NCBI GenBank assembly: GCA_036160575.1
Contig: JAYYDT010000119.1
Coordinates: 1-64,000 of the forward strand
Source: TMED26 sp002694075
Lineage (GTDB): Bacteria; Pseudomonadota; Alphaproteobacteria; Thalassobaculales; Thalassobaculaceae
Length of the DNA: 64,000 nucleotides
Direction of reading: 5' to 3'
Part shown: positions 25,012 to 33,217 of the stretch, in pieces
Layout of the letters: each line of letters starts with the position of its first letter
Position numbering within the stretch: the stretch's first letter is position 1
Program-made: the position numbers and the translations under genes
The notes under the pieces: model-generated
The model's input: only the letters and a program-made list of their open reading frames with translations
What the model was told of the DNA's origin: nothing
Databases searched by the model: none

Positions 25012-25781
25012 ACCGCGGTCCAGCCGCCATCCAGCATGAGCGGCGCGCCAGTGACCAGGGCCGACGCGTCACTGGCCAGGTAAACAACCGCGCCCATCAC
25101 GTCCTCGACTTGGCCAACGCGGCCCAGCAAAATCGCTTGCTCGACGGTTTCCTTGAAACCGGGCTCGGATAAAAACGGCTTGGTCATCGGCGTTTCGACA
25201 AAGGTCGGGCAGATGGTGTTGACCCGGATCCCGTGTTCGGCCCATTCGGCGGCCATCACCTTGGTGAAGCCTTCGACGGCGTGCTTACTGGCGCAATAGA
25301 CCGCGCGGCGCGGCCCGCCGACATGGGCCATTTGCGAGGACATGTTGATAATGCTGCCGCCGGTGCCGTCGCGCACCATGGCGCGAGCGGCGGCCTGCGC
25401 GACAAAAAACGCCGCGCGCACGTTCAAATCCATGATCAGGTCAAAGTCGTCGACCGTCACATCGAAGGCCGGCATCGGCTTATTGGTGCCGGCGTTATTC
25501 ACCACCACATGCGCCGCCGGCCGGTCGTCGAACAGGGCCGCCAGCGCGGCCATGTCCATGACGTCGCAAGGCGCCGCCTCGGCGCTGCCGCCGGCGGCGG
25601 TGATTTCCGCGACCAGGGCCGCCAATTCATCGGCGCTACGCGCGACCGCGATGACATGGGCGCCGGCCTCGGCCAAGGCGTGGGCACAGGCACGGCCAAG
25701 CCCGCGGCCGGCGCCGGTGACCACGGCGCGGCGCCCTTCCAGGCGAAAAGACGGCATGCGGGGGATGGGCTGATCGGTCAT
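25008..25781 (-). CDS. Short-chain dehydrogenase/reductase
   Basis: The predicted protein has 257 residues and the complete classical SDR set. The cofactor motif TGAGRGLG is at residues 22-29, followed by NNAG near 95-98. The catalytic residues are Ser149, Tyr162 and Lys166 (YCASK). The sequence [20 protein letters not shown] and the DGGW end are typical of polyol or hydroxy-acid dehydrogenases of the gluconate 5-dehydrogenase type. It is divergent from the HpsN-like dehydrogenase and may act on the same imported compound. AAGGAA lies upstream of ATG 25781. Confidence 0.85.
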   Translation of the reverse strand: MTDQPIPRMPSFRLEGRRAVVTGAGRGLGRACAHALAEAGAHVIAVARSADELAALVAEITAAGGSAEAAPCDVMDMAALAALFDDRPAAHVVVNNAGTNKPMPAFDVTVDDFDLIMDLNVRAAFFVAQAAARAMVRDGTGGSIINMSSQMAHVGGPRRAVYCASKHAVEGFTKVMAAEWAEHGIRVNTICPTFVETPMTKPFLSEPGFKETVEQAILLGRVGQVEDVMGAVVYLASDASALVTGAPLMLDGGWTAV

Positions 25782-25887
25782 CGGATCGGTTCCTTCAAAA
25801 ATGTCGCGGCAGGTGCGCCGGACTATGGCACGGTCGTCAGTTGAGCTACAAACAAAGGCAGAGATTCATACCATCGGCGGGGAAAAA

Positions 25888-27177
25888 ATGGCTGTTTGGC
25901 TTAAGACGGCGAAGTCGGTTGAGGCGCGGCGCGAGGAAAATGACAAGGTGCGACAGATCGTCGAAACCGCGTTGGAAGATATCACGGCGCGGGGCGATGA
26001 CGCTGTCCGCGAGATGTCGATCCAATTCGACGGCTGGGAGCGCGATGATTTTCGCCTCAGTCAGGATGAAATCGACGCCTGTATTGCGACCTTGAGCGAT
26101 CAAGACATCCACGACATTAAATTCGCCCAGGAGCAGGTGCGCAATTTCGCGCGCCACCAACGCGCCGCCTTACAGGATATCGAGGTGGAGACCCTGCCGG
26201 GGGTGATTCTGGGTCACAAGAATATCCCGGTGAATTCGGTCGGCTGCTACGTGCCGGGCGGTAAATATCCGCTGCTCGCCTCGGCCCATATGTCGGTGGT
26301 GACGGCCAAGGTCGCCGGCGTGCCGCGCATCATCACCTGCGCACCGCCGTTCAACGGCAAGCCGGCGCCCGCCATCGTCGCCGCCCAGGCGCTGGCCGGC
26401 GCCGATGAGATTTATTGTCTCGGTGGCATTCAAGCGGTCGGCGCGATGGCCGTTGGCACCGCCAGCATCGCCGGCGTCGATATGCTGGTCGGCCCCGGTA
26501 ACGCCTTCGTCGCCGAGGCCAAGCGGCAATTATTTGGCCGTGTTGGCATCGACCTGTTCGCCGGTCCGACCGAGACTTTGATCATCGCCGATGAAACCGT
26601 AGATGGTGAAATGTGCGCCACCGATTTGCTCGGTCAGGCCGAGCATGGTCCGACCTCGCCGGCGGTGCTGCTGACCAATTCGGAAAAGCTGGCGCGCGAC
26701 ACCATGGAATGGGTGGAGCGGATTTTAAAATGGCTGCCGACCGGCGAGGTCGCCGGTCAAGCCTGGCGCGACTATGGCGAAGTGATTGTCGCCGAAGACC
26801 TCCAGGAAATGGTTAAGGTCGCCGATGACATCGCCTCCGAGCATGTGCAGGTGATGACCGCCGACGATGACCTATTTCTCAACACCATGACCAATTACGG
26901 CGCCTTGTTCCTGGGGCCGCGCACCAATGTCTCCTACGGCGACAAGGTGATTGGTACAAACCATACGTTGCCAACTCAAAAAGCTGCACGCTACACTGGC
27001 GGTCTCTGGGTTGGGAAGTTCCTGAAAACCTGTACATGGCAAAAGGTTCTGACCAATGAGGCGAGCGCCCATGTTGGCGAATATTGTTCGCGGCTTTGTG
27101 CGCTTGAAGGCTTCGCGGGCCATAAGGAGCAGGCGGATATCCGCGTGCGCCGCTATGGCCCCAACTCGGCGGGGTGA
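25888..27177 (+). CDS. HpsN-like sulfopropanediol 3-dehydrogenase (histidinol dehydrogenase family)
   Basis: The predicted protein has 429 residues from ATG 25888. The features [20 protein letters not shown] and [18 protein letters not shown] place it in the histidinol dehydrogenase family. The metal and catalytic residues of that family are conserved: Gln/His in GQAEHGP, Glu/His in ASEHVQV, Asp in YGDKVIG and His in GFAGHKE. The sequence type and the TRAP genes directly downstream fit HpsN, which oxidises (R)-2,3-dihydroxypropane-1-sulfonate to 3-sulfolactate, better than biosynthetic HisD, which is usually found with other his genes. Substrate assignment is an inference. No sulfolactate lyase is in the window. 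Confidence 0.7.
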   Translation: MAVWLKTAKSVEARREENDKVRQIVETALEDITARGDDAVREMSIQFDGWERDDFRLSQDEIDACIATLSDQDIHDIKFAQEQVRNFARHQRAALQDIEVETLPGVILGHKNIPVNSVGCYVPGGKYPLLASAHMSVVTAKVAGVPRIITCAPPFNGKPAPAIVAAQALAGADEIYCLGGIQAVGAMAVGTASIAGVDMLVGPGNAFVAEAKRQLFGRVGIDLFAGPTETLIIADETVDGEMCATDLLGQAEHGPTSPAVLLTNSEKLARDTMEWVERILKWLPTGEVAGQAWRDYGEVIVAEDLQEMVKVADDIASEHVQVMTADDDLFLNTMTNYGALFLGPRTNVSYGDKVIGTNHTLPTQKAARYTGGLWVGKFLKTCTWQKVLTNEASAHVGEYCSRLCALEGFAGHKEQADIRVRRYGPNSAG

Positions 27178-27235
27178 GCGCGCTCAACCCGCCCTACAAC
27201 AAGAAACGGTAAATTCGATTAACAGGGGAATGAAC

Positions 27236-28264
27236 ATGTTGAAAAAGACTGCTCTCGCGATTGCCGCGACGGCCATGCTGGTCACCACCGGCGTTGCGGT
27301 CGAGGCGAAAACGCTCAAAGTTCAGGCGAGCTCCAAAGCCGGCGACTGGGCCCACCGCTTCATGACCGACAAATGGGCGCCGAAGCTGAAAACCATGACT
27401 TCCGGCAAAATCGGCATCGACGTGCTGCCGACCAAATCGGTGGTGCCGCACCGCGAAACCATTGACGCGGTGGCCAATGGCATTCTCGATGGCGATTTGA
27501 ACGCGGTGTCTTATTTCTCCGGCCGTGATCCGGCCTTTGCCATTATCGGCGACTTGATCGCGGGTTACGACACCGTCGACCAGGTGCGCACGTTTTGCCA
27601 ATACGGCGGCGGCAAAGAGATTTTGCAAAAACTCTATGACAAATACACCAAGGGCCGGGTGCATGTGGTCGGCTGCGGCCCCTATGCCAAGGAAGCCTTT
27701 GTGTCGACCGTGCCGATCCGCGGCGTCGCTGACTTTAAAGGCGTGAAAGTGCGGTCGCCCGAAGGTCTCGCCGCCGAGGTCTTCAAACGCGTTGGCGCCG
27801 CCCCGGTGTCGCTGCCGTTCTCGGAGGTCTACACCGCCCTTGAGAAAAAAGTGATCGACGCCGCCGATGCCTCGGCGCATGTCAACAACAACGCCCACGG
27901 CATGTACAAAATCGCCAAATACCCGATTTACCCGGGGATTCACTCGATGGCGGTGCTGCAGTTCATCGTCAATAAGAAAGTCTGGAACAAGCTTGGCGAC
28001 GAAGGTCAGCGCGCCCTTGAGGTGTGGTACCAGGCGGCCTACGACGCGATGCGCCGTGAAGCCGATTTGGAGGACCAAAAAATCGCCGACGCGCAACGCA
28101 AAGGCGGCGAGATCGAGGTGATCGATTGGACCACCTCGGAGCGCGCCAAGTTCCGCCAAATCGCCGTTGGCGCGTGGGAGGATTTCGCCAAGAAATCGCC
28201 CCTCGCCCAAGAAGCCTTGGACGCGCACCTGGCCTACATGCGGTCGACCGGACTGCTCAAATAA
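27236..28264 (+). CDS. TRAP transporter solute-binding protein, DctP type
   Basis: The predicted periplasmic protein has 342 residues. The signal peptide LKKTALAIAATAMLVTTGVA ends near VEAKT. The family motif with the ligand-binding Arg reads DFKGVKVRSPEGLAAEV, followed by LPFSEVYTALEKKVIDAADA. I chose ATG 27236 because AGGGGA lies 6 nt upstream; ATG 27230 overlaps that site. It lies 58 bp after the HpsN-like gene and before the fused permease, so its ligand is probably the dehydrogenase substrate. Confidence 0.9.
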   Translation: MLKKTALAIAATAMLVTTGVAVEAKTLKVQASSKAGDWAHRFMTDKWAPKLKTMTSGKIGIDVLPTKSVVPHRETIDAVANGILDGDLNAVSYFSGRDPAFAIIGDLIAGYDTVDQVRTFCQYGGGKEILQKLYDKYTKGRVHVVGCGPYAKEAFVSTVPIRGVADFKGVKVRSPEGLAAEVFKRVGAAPVSLPFSEVYTALEKKVIDAADASAHVNNNAHGMYKIAKYPIYPGIHSMAVLQFIVNKKVWNKLGDEGQRALEVWYQAAYDAMRREADLEDQKIADAQRKGGEIEVIDWTTSERAKFRQIAVGAWEDFAKKSPLAQEALDAHLAYMRSTGLLK

Positions 28265-28276
28265 GCCTGCCAAGAC

Positions 28277-28306
28277 CCGCCGCGCCGCAACAGGCGCGGC
28301 GGTTTT
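28277..28306 (+). terminator. Hairpin with T tract between dctP and dctQM
   Basis: A perfect 10-bp GC stem, CCGCCGCGCC/GGCGCGGCGG, with a 6-nt loop is followed by TTTTAATT. It lies inside the transport operon, just after the binding-protein gene. Partial termination here, or protection of the upstream mRNA end, would give more binding protein than permease, as in many solute transport operons. Confidence 0.75.
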
Positions 28307-28339
28307 AATTAAATAAAAAAATACATTGGGGGGTTGGCG

Positions 28340-30373
28340 ATGACCAACATGACCGAACGCCTGGTTGGCGCGCCTATCGGAGAGCCTTTCAATCGCTCCG
28401 TCGATCACGTGAGCCGGTTTTTGGGACTTTCCGTCGGCAATCTCTATTTGCTGGCCGCGGCCTGCACACTATGGGAAGTTTTTTCGCGCTACCTTTTAAA
28501 CCAACCGACCCAATGGGTTTTCGAGGTGGTGATGGTGCTGTGCGCCGTCGCTTGGATGATTTCGGCCGGCTTCGTCACCCTGCAAAAGCGCCATATCGGG
28601 ATCACCGTCTTGTATCTAATGGCGCCGGAACGGGTGCGCTGGTGGTTGGATCTGTTCGCCATGGTGGTCGGCGTGTTCGCGCTGTACATGATGGTCTCCG
28701 ACACCTTGATCCGCGCCTTGGAAAGCATCGACCTAATCGAACGCGGCGGCACCGCCTGGAACTCGCCCTTGCCGATGATTGTCAAAACCGTCTTGGTGAC
28801 CGGGCTGTTCGTCTATCTGGTGCAGCTCCTGGTCAATCTCGGACGGCATTTCCAATCCTCTTTTCTGCAAGTGCTCACCTTGGCGGTGCTGGCCCTGATT
28901 TGTCTGCGCTTGCTGGTGCAAATGTTCAGCCATTATGGCGAATTCGGCAGCCTCTGGGTCGGTATCGACGAGGGCATCGCCGAGTTTACCGGCGGGATCA
29001 TCGACCAATTCAGGGTTGATCGCGACTCGGTCGGTATCGCCATGATTTCGACGGTCATCGTGATCGCCTTGCTGCTGCTGATGATGACCGGCATGCCGCT
29101 GGGCATCGTCACCCTGATTATCTCGGTCGGCTGCGCCCTCGCCTTCTATGGCATTCAGGGCATGTATTTGGTCTCGACCAACGCCGTGGATTTGCTGGAG
29201 AAATACCCGCTGGTGGCGGTGCCCTTCTTCGTTCTAATGGCCTCGATCCTGGAACGCGCCGGCATCGCCCAGGACTTGTTTGACGCGATGTCGATTTTCG
29301 CCGGCGGCTTGCGCGGCGGCGTGGCCCTGCAAACCACGGTGGTGGCGGTGATTTTGGCCGCCATGTCGGGGGTGATGGGCGGTGAGATCGTCATGCTCGG
29401 CCTGGTCGCGCTACCCCAGATGTTGCGCCTGGGCTATGACCGCAAGCTCACCATCGGCTTGATTTGCGCGGCCGGCGCCCTGGCCACCCTCATCCCGCCG
29501 TCGATCGTGATGATCGTCTATGGTCTCAGCGCCAATGTCGGCATCGGCGATTTGTTTACCGCCGGTTTCATCCCAGGTCTCATGCTGGCGACATTCTACG
29601 TGTCCTTCGTTTTGATCCGCTGCAACCTTAACCCCAGCCTCGCCCCGACCGCCGCCGAGATCGCCGAGAAGACCGGCGTCGAAGCGAAACTGGGGCGCCA
29701 TCAGATCGCCGCCGTGGCGATGTGTATCGCGCTGATTTTCTGCGTCATGGGTTCGATCTACGGGGGCATCACCAGCGTCACCGAAGCCGCCGCCGTCGGC
29801 GTCTTCGGGGCCATCGCGGTGGCCGCCGTGCGGTTCAAGTTCAACTACCAACTGCTGCGTGACTGCCTGGCCAATACCATGGCCGTGGTCGGCACCATCA
29901 TTTGGTTGATCTTGGGCGCGGTCGCCTTCGTCGGGCTGTACAATCTGATCGGCGGCGCCGATTTCATGCGCGGATTGATCAAGGGAACGGGCCTGAGCGC
30001 GCTGGGCACGATTTTCGTGATGATGGCGATTTTGGTGATCCTCGGGACTTTCATGGAATGGATCGCGATTATCTTCATCACCGTGCCGGTGTTCGCCCCG
30101 GTGGTTCGCGATTTGGCGCCGGAACTGGGCATGACGCCGGAGTGGGCGGCGGTATGGTTCGGGATCCTGTTCGTGATGAACATCCAGATCTACTTCCTCT
30201 CACCGCCCTTCGGGCCGGCCTGTTTCTGGCTCAAATCGGTGGCCCCGAAGGATGTCACCTTGCAGGAGATTTTCGTCAGCGTGCTGCCGTTCATCGCCCT
30301 GCAAATCACCGGCATGCTGTTGGTGATGTTCATTCCCCAAATCGCCTTGTGGATGCCGCAAGCGCTGAATTAA
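28340..30373 (+). CDS. Fused TRAP transporter permease DctQM
   Basis: The predicted inner-membrane protein has 677 residues and joins the small DctQ and large DctM subunits. The N-terminal ~170 residues have four helices and the DctQ features WEVFSRYLLNQPTQWVFE and SAGFVTLQKRHIGI. After a linker of about 50 residues containing an extra helix, the DctM part has about a dozen helices, with VAVPFFVLMASILERAGIAQ, MGGEIVMLGLVALPQMLR and ITSVTEAAAVGVFGAI. ATG 28340 has GGGGGG 6 nt upstream. Import is expected to be driven by a sodium or proton gradient. It is co-directional with dctP and the 53-residue gene. Confidence 0.92.
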   Translation: MTNMTERLVGAPIGEPFNRSVDHVSRFLGLSVGNLYLLAAACTLWEVFSRYLLNQPTQWVFEVVMVLCAVAWMISAGFVTLQKRHIGITVLYLMAPERVRWWLDLFAMVVGVFALYMMVSDTLIRALESIDLIERGGTAWNSPLPMIVKTVLVTGLFVYLVQLLVNLGRHFQSSFLQVLTLAVLALICLRLLVQMFSHYGEFGSLWVGIDEGIAEFTGGIIDQFRVDRDSVGIAMISTVIVIALLLLMMTGMPLGIVTLIISVGCALAFYGIQGMYLVSTNAVDLLEKYPLVAVPFFVLMASILERAGIAQDLFDAMSIFAGGLRGGVALQTTVVAVILAAMSGVMGGEIVMLGLVALPQMLRLGYDRKLTIGLICAAGALATLIPPSIVMIVYGLSANVGIGDLFTAGFIPGLMLATFYVSFVLIRCNLNPSLAPTAAEIAEKTGVEAKLGRHQIAAVAMCIALIFCVMGSIYGGITSVTEAAAVGVFGAIAVAAVRFKFNYQLLRDCLANTMAVVGTIIWLILGAVAFVGLYNLIGGADFMRGLIKGTGLSALGTIFVMMAILVILGTFMEWIAIIFITVPVFAPVVRDLAPELGMTPEWAAVWFGILFVMNIQIYFLSPPFGPACFWLKSVAPKDVTLQEIFVSVLPFIALQITGMLLVMFIPQIALWMPQALN

Positions 30374-30401
30374 GGCGCAATACCGGCACAGGAGAAAGAT
30401 C

Positions 30402-30563
30402 ATGCAAGATCACACAACCAAACCGGAGGACGTGAATGACGACCTGGTCGAAGGGGGCATTCACGACAGCAATTTCTATGGGGTCATTCCCGGCGTCGCC
30501 GGGCTGGCCTTCGGCATCGGGCTCATCGTCTTCATGTTCGCCCTGGCCGACGGGTTTTCCTAA
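30402..30563 (+). CDS. Small membrane protein (53 residues) ending the TRAP operon
   Basis: ATG 30402 has GGAGA about 6 nt upstream. The N-terminal half is polar and acidic (MQDHTTKPEDVNDDLVEGGI), followed by one hydrophobic helix (VIPGVAGLAFGIGLIVFMFA) and a short ALADGFS end. It starts 28 bp after the DctQM stop and is followed by the operon terminator, so it belongs to the transcription unit. I know of no named function. An accessory or regulatory subunit of the transporter is a reasonable guess from position only. Confidence 0.65.
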   Translation: MQDHTTKPEDVNDDLVEGGIHDSNFYGVIPGVAGLAFGIGLIVFMFALADGFS

Positions 30564-30581
30564 AATCCGCTCATAGCCAAA

Positions 30582-30607
30582 AAAACGGGGCCCACGGGCC
30601 CCGTTTT
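30582..30607. terminator. Bidirectional terminator between the TRAP operon and the AstE-like gene
   Basis: A 12-bp inverted repeat, AAAACGGGGCCC / GGGCCCCGTTTT, with almost no spacer is followed by T on both strands. It lies between convergent genes and can serve both. It is the only convergent junction in the window with such a structure. Confidence 0.85.
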
Positions 30608-30626
30608 CATTTGCTCAACACAAACG

Positions 30627-31580
30627 TCAAATGTCGATTTGACGGGCCAGGCGGAGGGCCCTTTGCCCCTTGCGCGCGTTGTGGTTGGGCATCACCAGCA
30701 CACAATCGTCATAGGGTGTGGTGACGTCCTGGCCGCCGTCAATGGCGATCACCGTGCCGGCCGACGGAAACACCTCCAATCCCTGATATTCCGAAGCGAA
30801 TTGGAAATCCTCCGACTGCGGGGCGTAACCGTCCGTGACCTCCAAAAACCACTGTGGTTCCGGCTTGGCGGTGGTCACATGGGCGTCGAAGAAGGCCGCC
30901 GGCACCAGGTCCAAGGCACGCAAATAGTGAAGCGCGGTGTCGATCGCCACCGGCGCCGTGCCTTTCAACCAATGTTGGCCGCATTCGATCAGCAAAGCCG
31001 TCTTGTGGTTGGTGACGTCGTTGAACGGCGTATACTCAATTAACCGCCGTCCCTGGACATGGCCGCTGCCGCAGGCGACGGTCTTTGGATAGGTCATATC
31101 GGCGGCCAATTTCTTTTCCTTGGCCAGGCCGTGACAGAGCATGATCGGCGCCGAATCGGTGCCCATCGAATGGATATCCAGCAGATAGTCCACCTGGTCG
31201 TACAGCGGGCGCAAGGTGCGCGCCCGCGCCAACTCGACCGATTGACCGGGGCCGTCCAATTGATCTTCGGTCCACACCCGGTTCATGTCCTCGTCCACAA
31301 ACCGCGAGGCGCTCGGGCGCTCGGGGTTGAAGGTCACGTAAGCGGCCGGGTTGACGAAGCAAAGGGTCAGTTTGCCACGGGTCGGGCGCAGTCCCTCACG
31401 CAGGAAAAGATCCAGCGCGATGGCGCCGCAGATCTCATTGCCATGGATCGCCGCGTTGATCATCGCATGCGGTCCGGCCACCCCGCTGTCGAAGGTGTGG
31501 ACATAGTCAATGCCGGTGTTGCCGGCCTTATAGGCCGAGATGTCCGGCGCCGTTAGTTCTACGGTATATGGGTTGGACAC
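30627..31580 (-). CDS. Succinylglutamate desuccinylase/aspartoacylase family hydrolase
   Basis: The predicted protein has 317 residues of the M14-like AstE/AspA group, zinc enzymes that remove acyl groups from amino acids. The zinc ligands are readable as His46 and Glu49 (IHGNE) and His137 (LLDIHSMG). DEDMNR near residue 97 is the usual substrate-arginine region. GTG 31580 has AGGGGA 6 nt upstream and is preferred to an upstream ATG at 31676. The substrate is unknown. It is convergent with the TRAP operon and probably has its own promoter in the 112 bp before the next gene. Confidence 0.85.
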   Translation of the reverse strand: MSNPYTVELTAPDISAYKAGNTGIDYVHTFDSGVAGPHAMINAAIHGNEICGAIALDLFLREGLRPTRGKLTLCFVNPAAYVTFNPERPSASRFVDEDMNRVWTEDQLDGPGQSVELARARTLRPLYDQVDYLLDIHSMGTDSAPIMLCHGLAKEKKLAADMTYPKTVACGSGHVQGRRLIEYTPFNDVTNHKTALLIECGQHWLKGTAPVAIDTALHYLRALDLVPAAFFDAHVTTAKPEPQWFLEVTDGYAPQSEDFQFASEYQGLEVFPSAGTVIAIDGGQDVTTPYDDCVLVMPNHNARKGQRALRLARQIDI

Positions 31581-31695
31581 AAAAATTCCCCTGGGACAAA
31601 GGCGATCACGTATCGCACTATTCAAAAGTTCGGCGGCGCTGACAAGGCGCTTGCCGCTGTTTTGTGCCGACCACATGCACTAAACTGCCGGCGTG

Positions 31696-32460
31696 ATGAG
31701 TGATCGCCGCGCCCCAACCCCGCTTTTTCGCCGTACCCTGGCGGCTTGCGCCCTGCTTCTGCTGGCCGCCACCGGCGCCACCACGGCGCGCGCCGCCGAG
31801 GTCCAATGGTATGTTGAAATCCTGGCCGCCGAGCCAGGCCGCCCCCAGGGCGTTGAGGCCCGTGTTTTCACCCAAAAAGGGTTCCGGGTGCGCCTTTACC
31901 GCCGCGCCAACGGCGCCATTTGGGCGGAATTGGTGTTGCCCCGTTTGGTCCAAGCGGCCTTTGACGAAAACCGGCTGCCAAGCCTGCAAATCGACGACAA
32001 TCTCCCCCATGACCTGAATACCTTGATGGGATTGGAGGCGGGGTTTCAGCGGCGCCTCAGCCAAGTTATCGGCAAACGCCTTAACTTCCTGGTCTGGAAA
32101 TCGGCCACCACAGGGTTCATTCCGCCGTTACTGCGCGAGATGATGAATGGCGAGACCTTGCGGATCGCGTTCGCGACGGCTACCGGCGATAACCAACAGG
32201 TCGCGGTGCCCCTGGCCCGCGCCAATCAGGCGATCGCCCGCTTTTTAGATGTTCCTCCCCTGGTTGACACCGCCCCCGATGACGACGCCGCCTTGGCCAA
32301 CTTCGACGCCATCGCCGGCCGCCATATGCGCCTCTGCGAAGATTTGCGGTTCAGTGGCGATGATGGCAATTACGCGCGCTGTCGCCGGGTGTTTGAGCGC
32401 TGCTCTGAAAAACCCGATCAAACAACGGCCGAATTCCAAGCTTGCTTGACAGCGCCATAA
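31696..32460 (+). CDS. Exported protein of unknown function
   Basis: The predicted protein has 254 residues from ATG 31696 (GTG 31693 is also possible). A clear signal peptide (FRRTLAACALLLLAATGATT) with an ARA-A cleavage site predicts export. The mature part is mixed alpha/beta with no motif I recognise. The C-terminal third has four Cys (RLCEDL, YARCRRVFERC, FQACLTAP), suggesting two disulfides in the periplasm. It is divergent from the AstE-like gene and 64 bp before the oxidase-like gene. I cannot assign a function. Confidence 0.7.
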   Translation: MSDRRAPTPLFRRTLAACALLLLAATGATTARAAEVQWYVEILAAEPGRPQGVEARVFTQKGFRVRLYRRANGAIWAELVLPRLVQAAFDENRLPSLQIDDNLPHDLNTLMGLEAGFQRRLSQVIGKRLNFLVWKSATTGFIPPLLREMMNGETLRIAFATATGDNQQVAVPLARANQAIARFLDVPPLVDTAPDDDAALANFDAIAGRHMRLCEDLRFSGDDGNYARCRRVFERCSEKPDQTTAEFQACLTAP

Positions 32461-32524
32461 GCCGCGCCAGGTTGGCTCCAACCGTTTCATCGCGTCTCGC
32501 CCTTATTTTGGATAGCCCAAGGCA

Positions 32525-33088
32525 ATGGTTGACATCCCTTCCGACCTTAATGAGGTGGCGGCGCGCATTCGCCGTCACCTGACCCGCGCGCGCGCCGATC
32601 GCCATCATCCCATGCGCCTCGCCTGGGTCGCGACCGTGGGCTTGGACGGCGGCGCGAGAACGCGCATGGCGGTGGTCCGGCGCACGCGGTTCGCGCCGGT
32701 CACGGTCACTCTTTTCACCGACACGCGCGCACGCAAATGGGCGGAAATCGGCGCCAATCCCGGCGGCAGCCTGGGCCTGTTCGACCGCAAGGCGATGGAA
32801 CAGCTTCGCCTTGGCGGCACCTGGCACCGGCAGAGCGATACCGCCGTTACCCGCCCCTTATGGGAAGGGCAAGGCGCCGCCGCACAGGCTCTTTACGCCA
32901 GTCAGCCCCCTGGCGAACCAATCGCTCGGCAGGCCTCGGATCGCGACCAAGATGGCTTCGCCAATTTCGGCGTGCTCGAACTCGCCGTCGATGAAATCGA
33001 CTGGCTTCTTTTGGGCCGCGACCGCCATTACCGCGCCATCTTCGACTGCACCGCCGATCCGTGGACCGGCCAATGGGTCAATCCGTGA
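32525..33088 (+). CDS. Pyridoxamine 5'-phosphate oxidase-family FMN-binding protein
   Basis: The predicted protein has 187 residues with the split-barrel FMN-binding fold. The segments RLAWVATVGLDGGARTRMAV, VTLFTDTRARKWAEI and GSLGLFDRKAMEQLRLGGTW match the N-terminal half of PNPOx-like proteins. The C-terminus carries DRDQDGFANFGVLELAVDEI. It is shorter than true PdxH and lacks its full C-terminal domain, so it is better named a general flavin-dependent oxidoreductase-like protein. The substrate is unknown. Confidence 0.8.
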   Translation: MVDIPSDLNEVAARIRRHLTRARADRHHPMRLAWVATVGLDGGARTRMAVVRRTRFAPVTVTLFTDTRARKWAEIGANPGGSLGLFDRKAMEQLRLGGTWHRQSDTAVTRPLWEGQGAAAQALYASQPPGEPIARQASDRDQDGFANFGVLELAVDEIDWLLLGRDRHYRAIFDCTADPWTGQWVNP

Positions 33089-33217
33089 CACCGCCGTCAC
33101 GGGCGCCAACGAGCCAGTAATCGAAAACTGGCGCAATCCTCAATATCATGTGGCGATAAGCCGCCTAACCACAGGATGTGCTTGATCTCGGCGCGCGCCA
33201 TCGGCATCATGCGGCCC

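Noticed and set aside
25888..27177. Biosynthetic histidinol dehydrogenase hisD
   Set aside because: No histidine biosynthesis neighbours; TRAP genes directly downstream and the sequence type favour HpsN-like. Not fully excluded.
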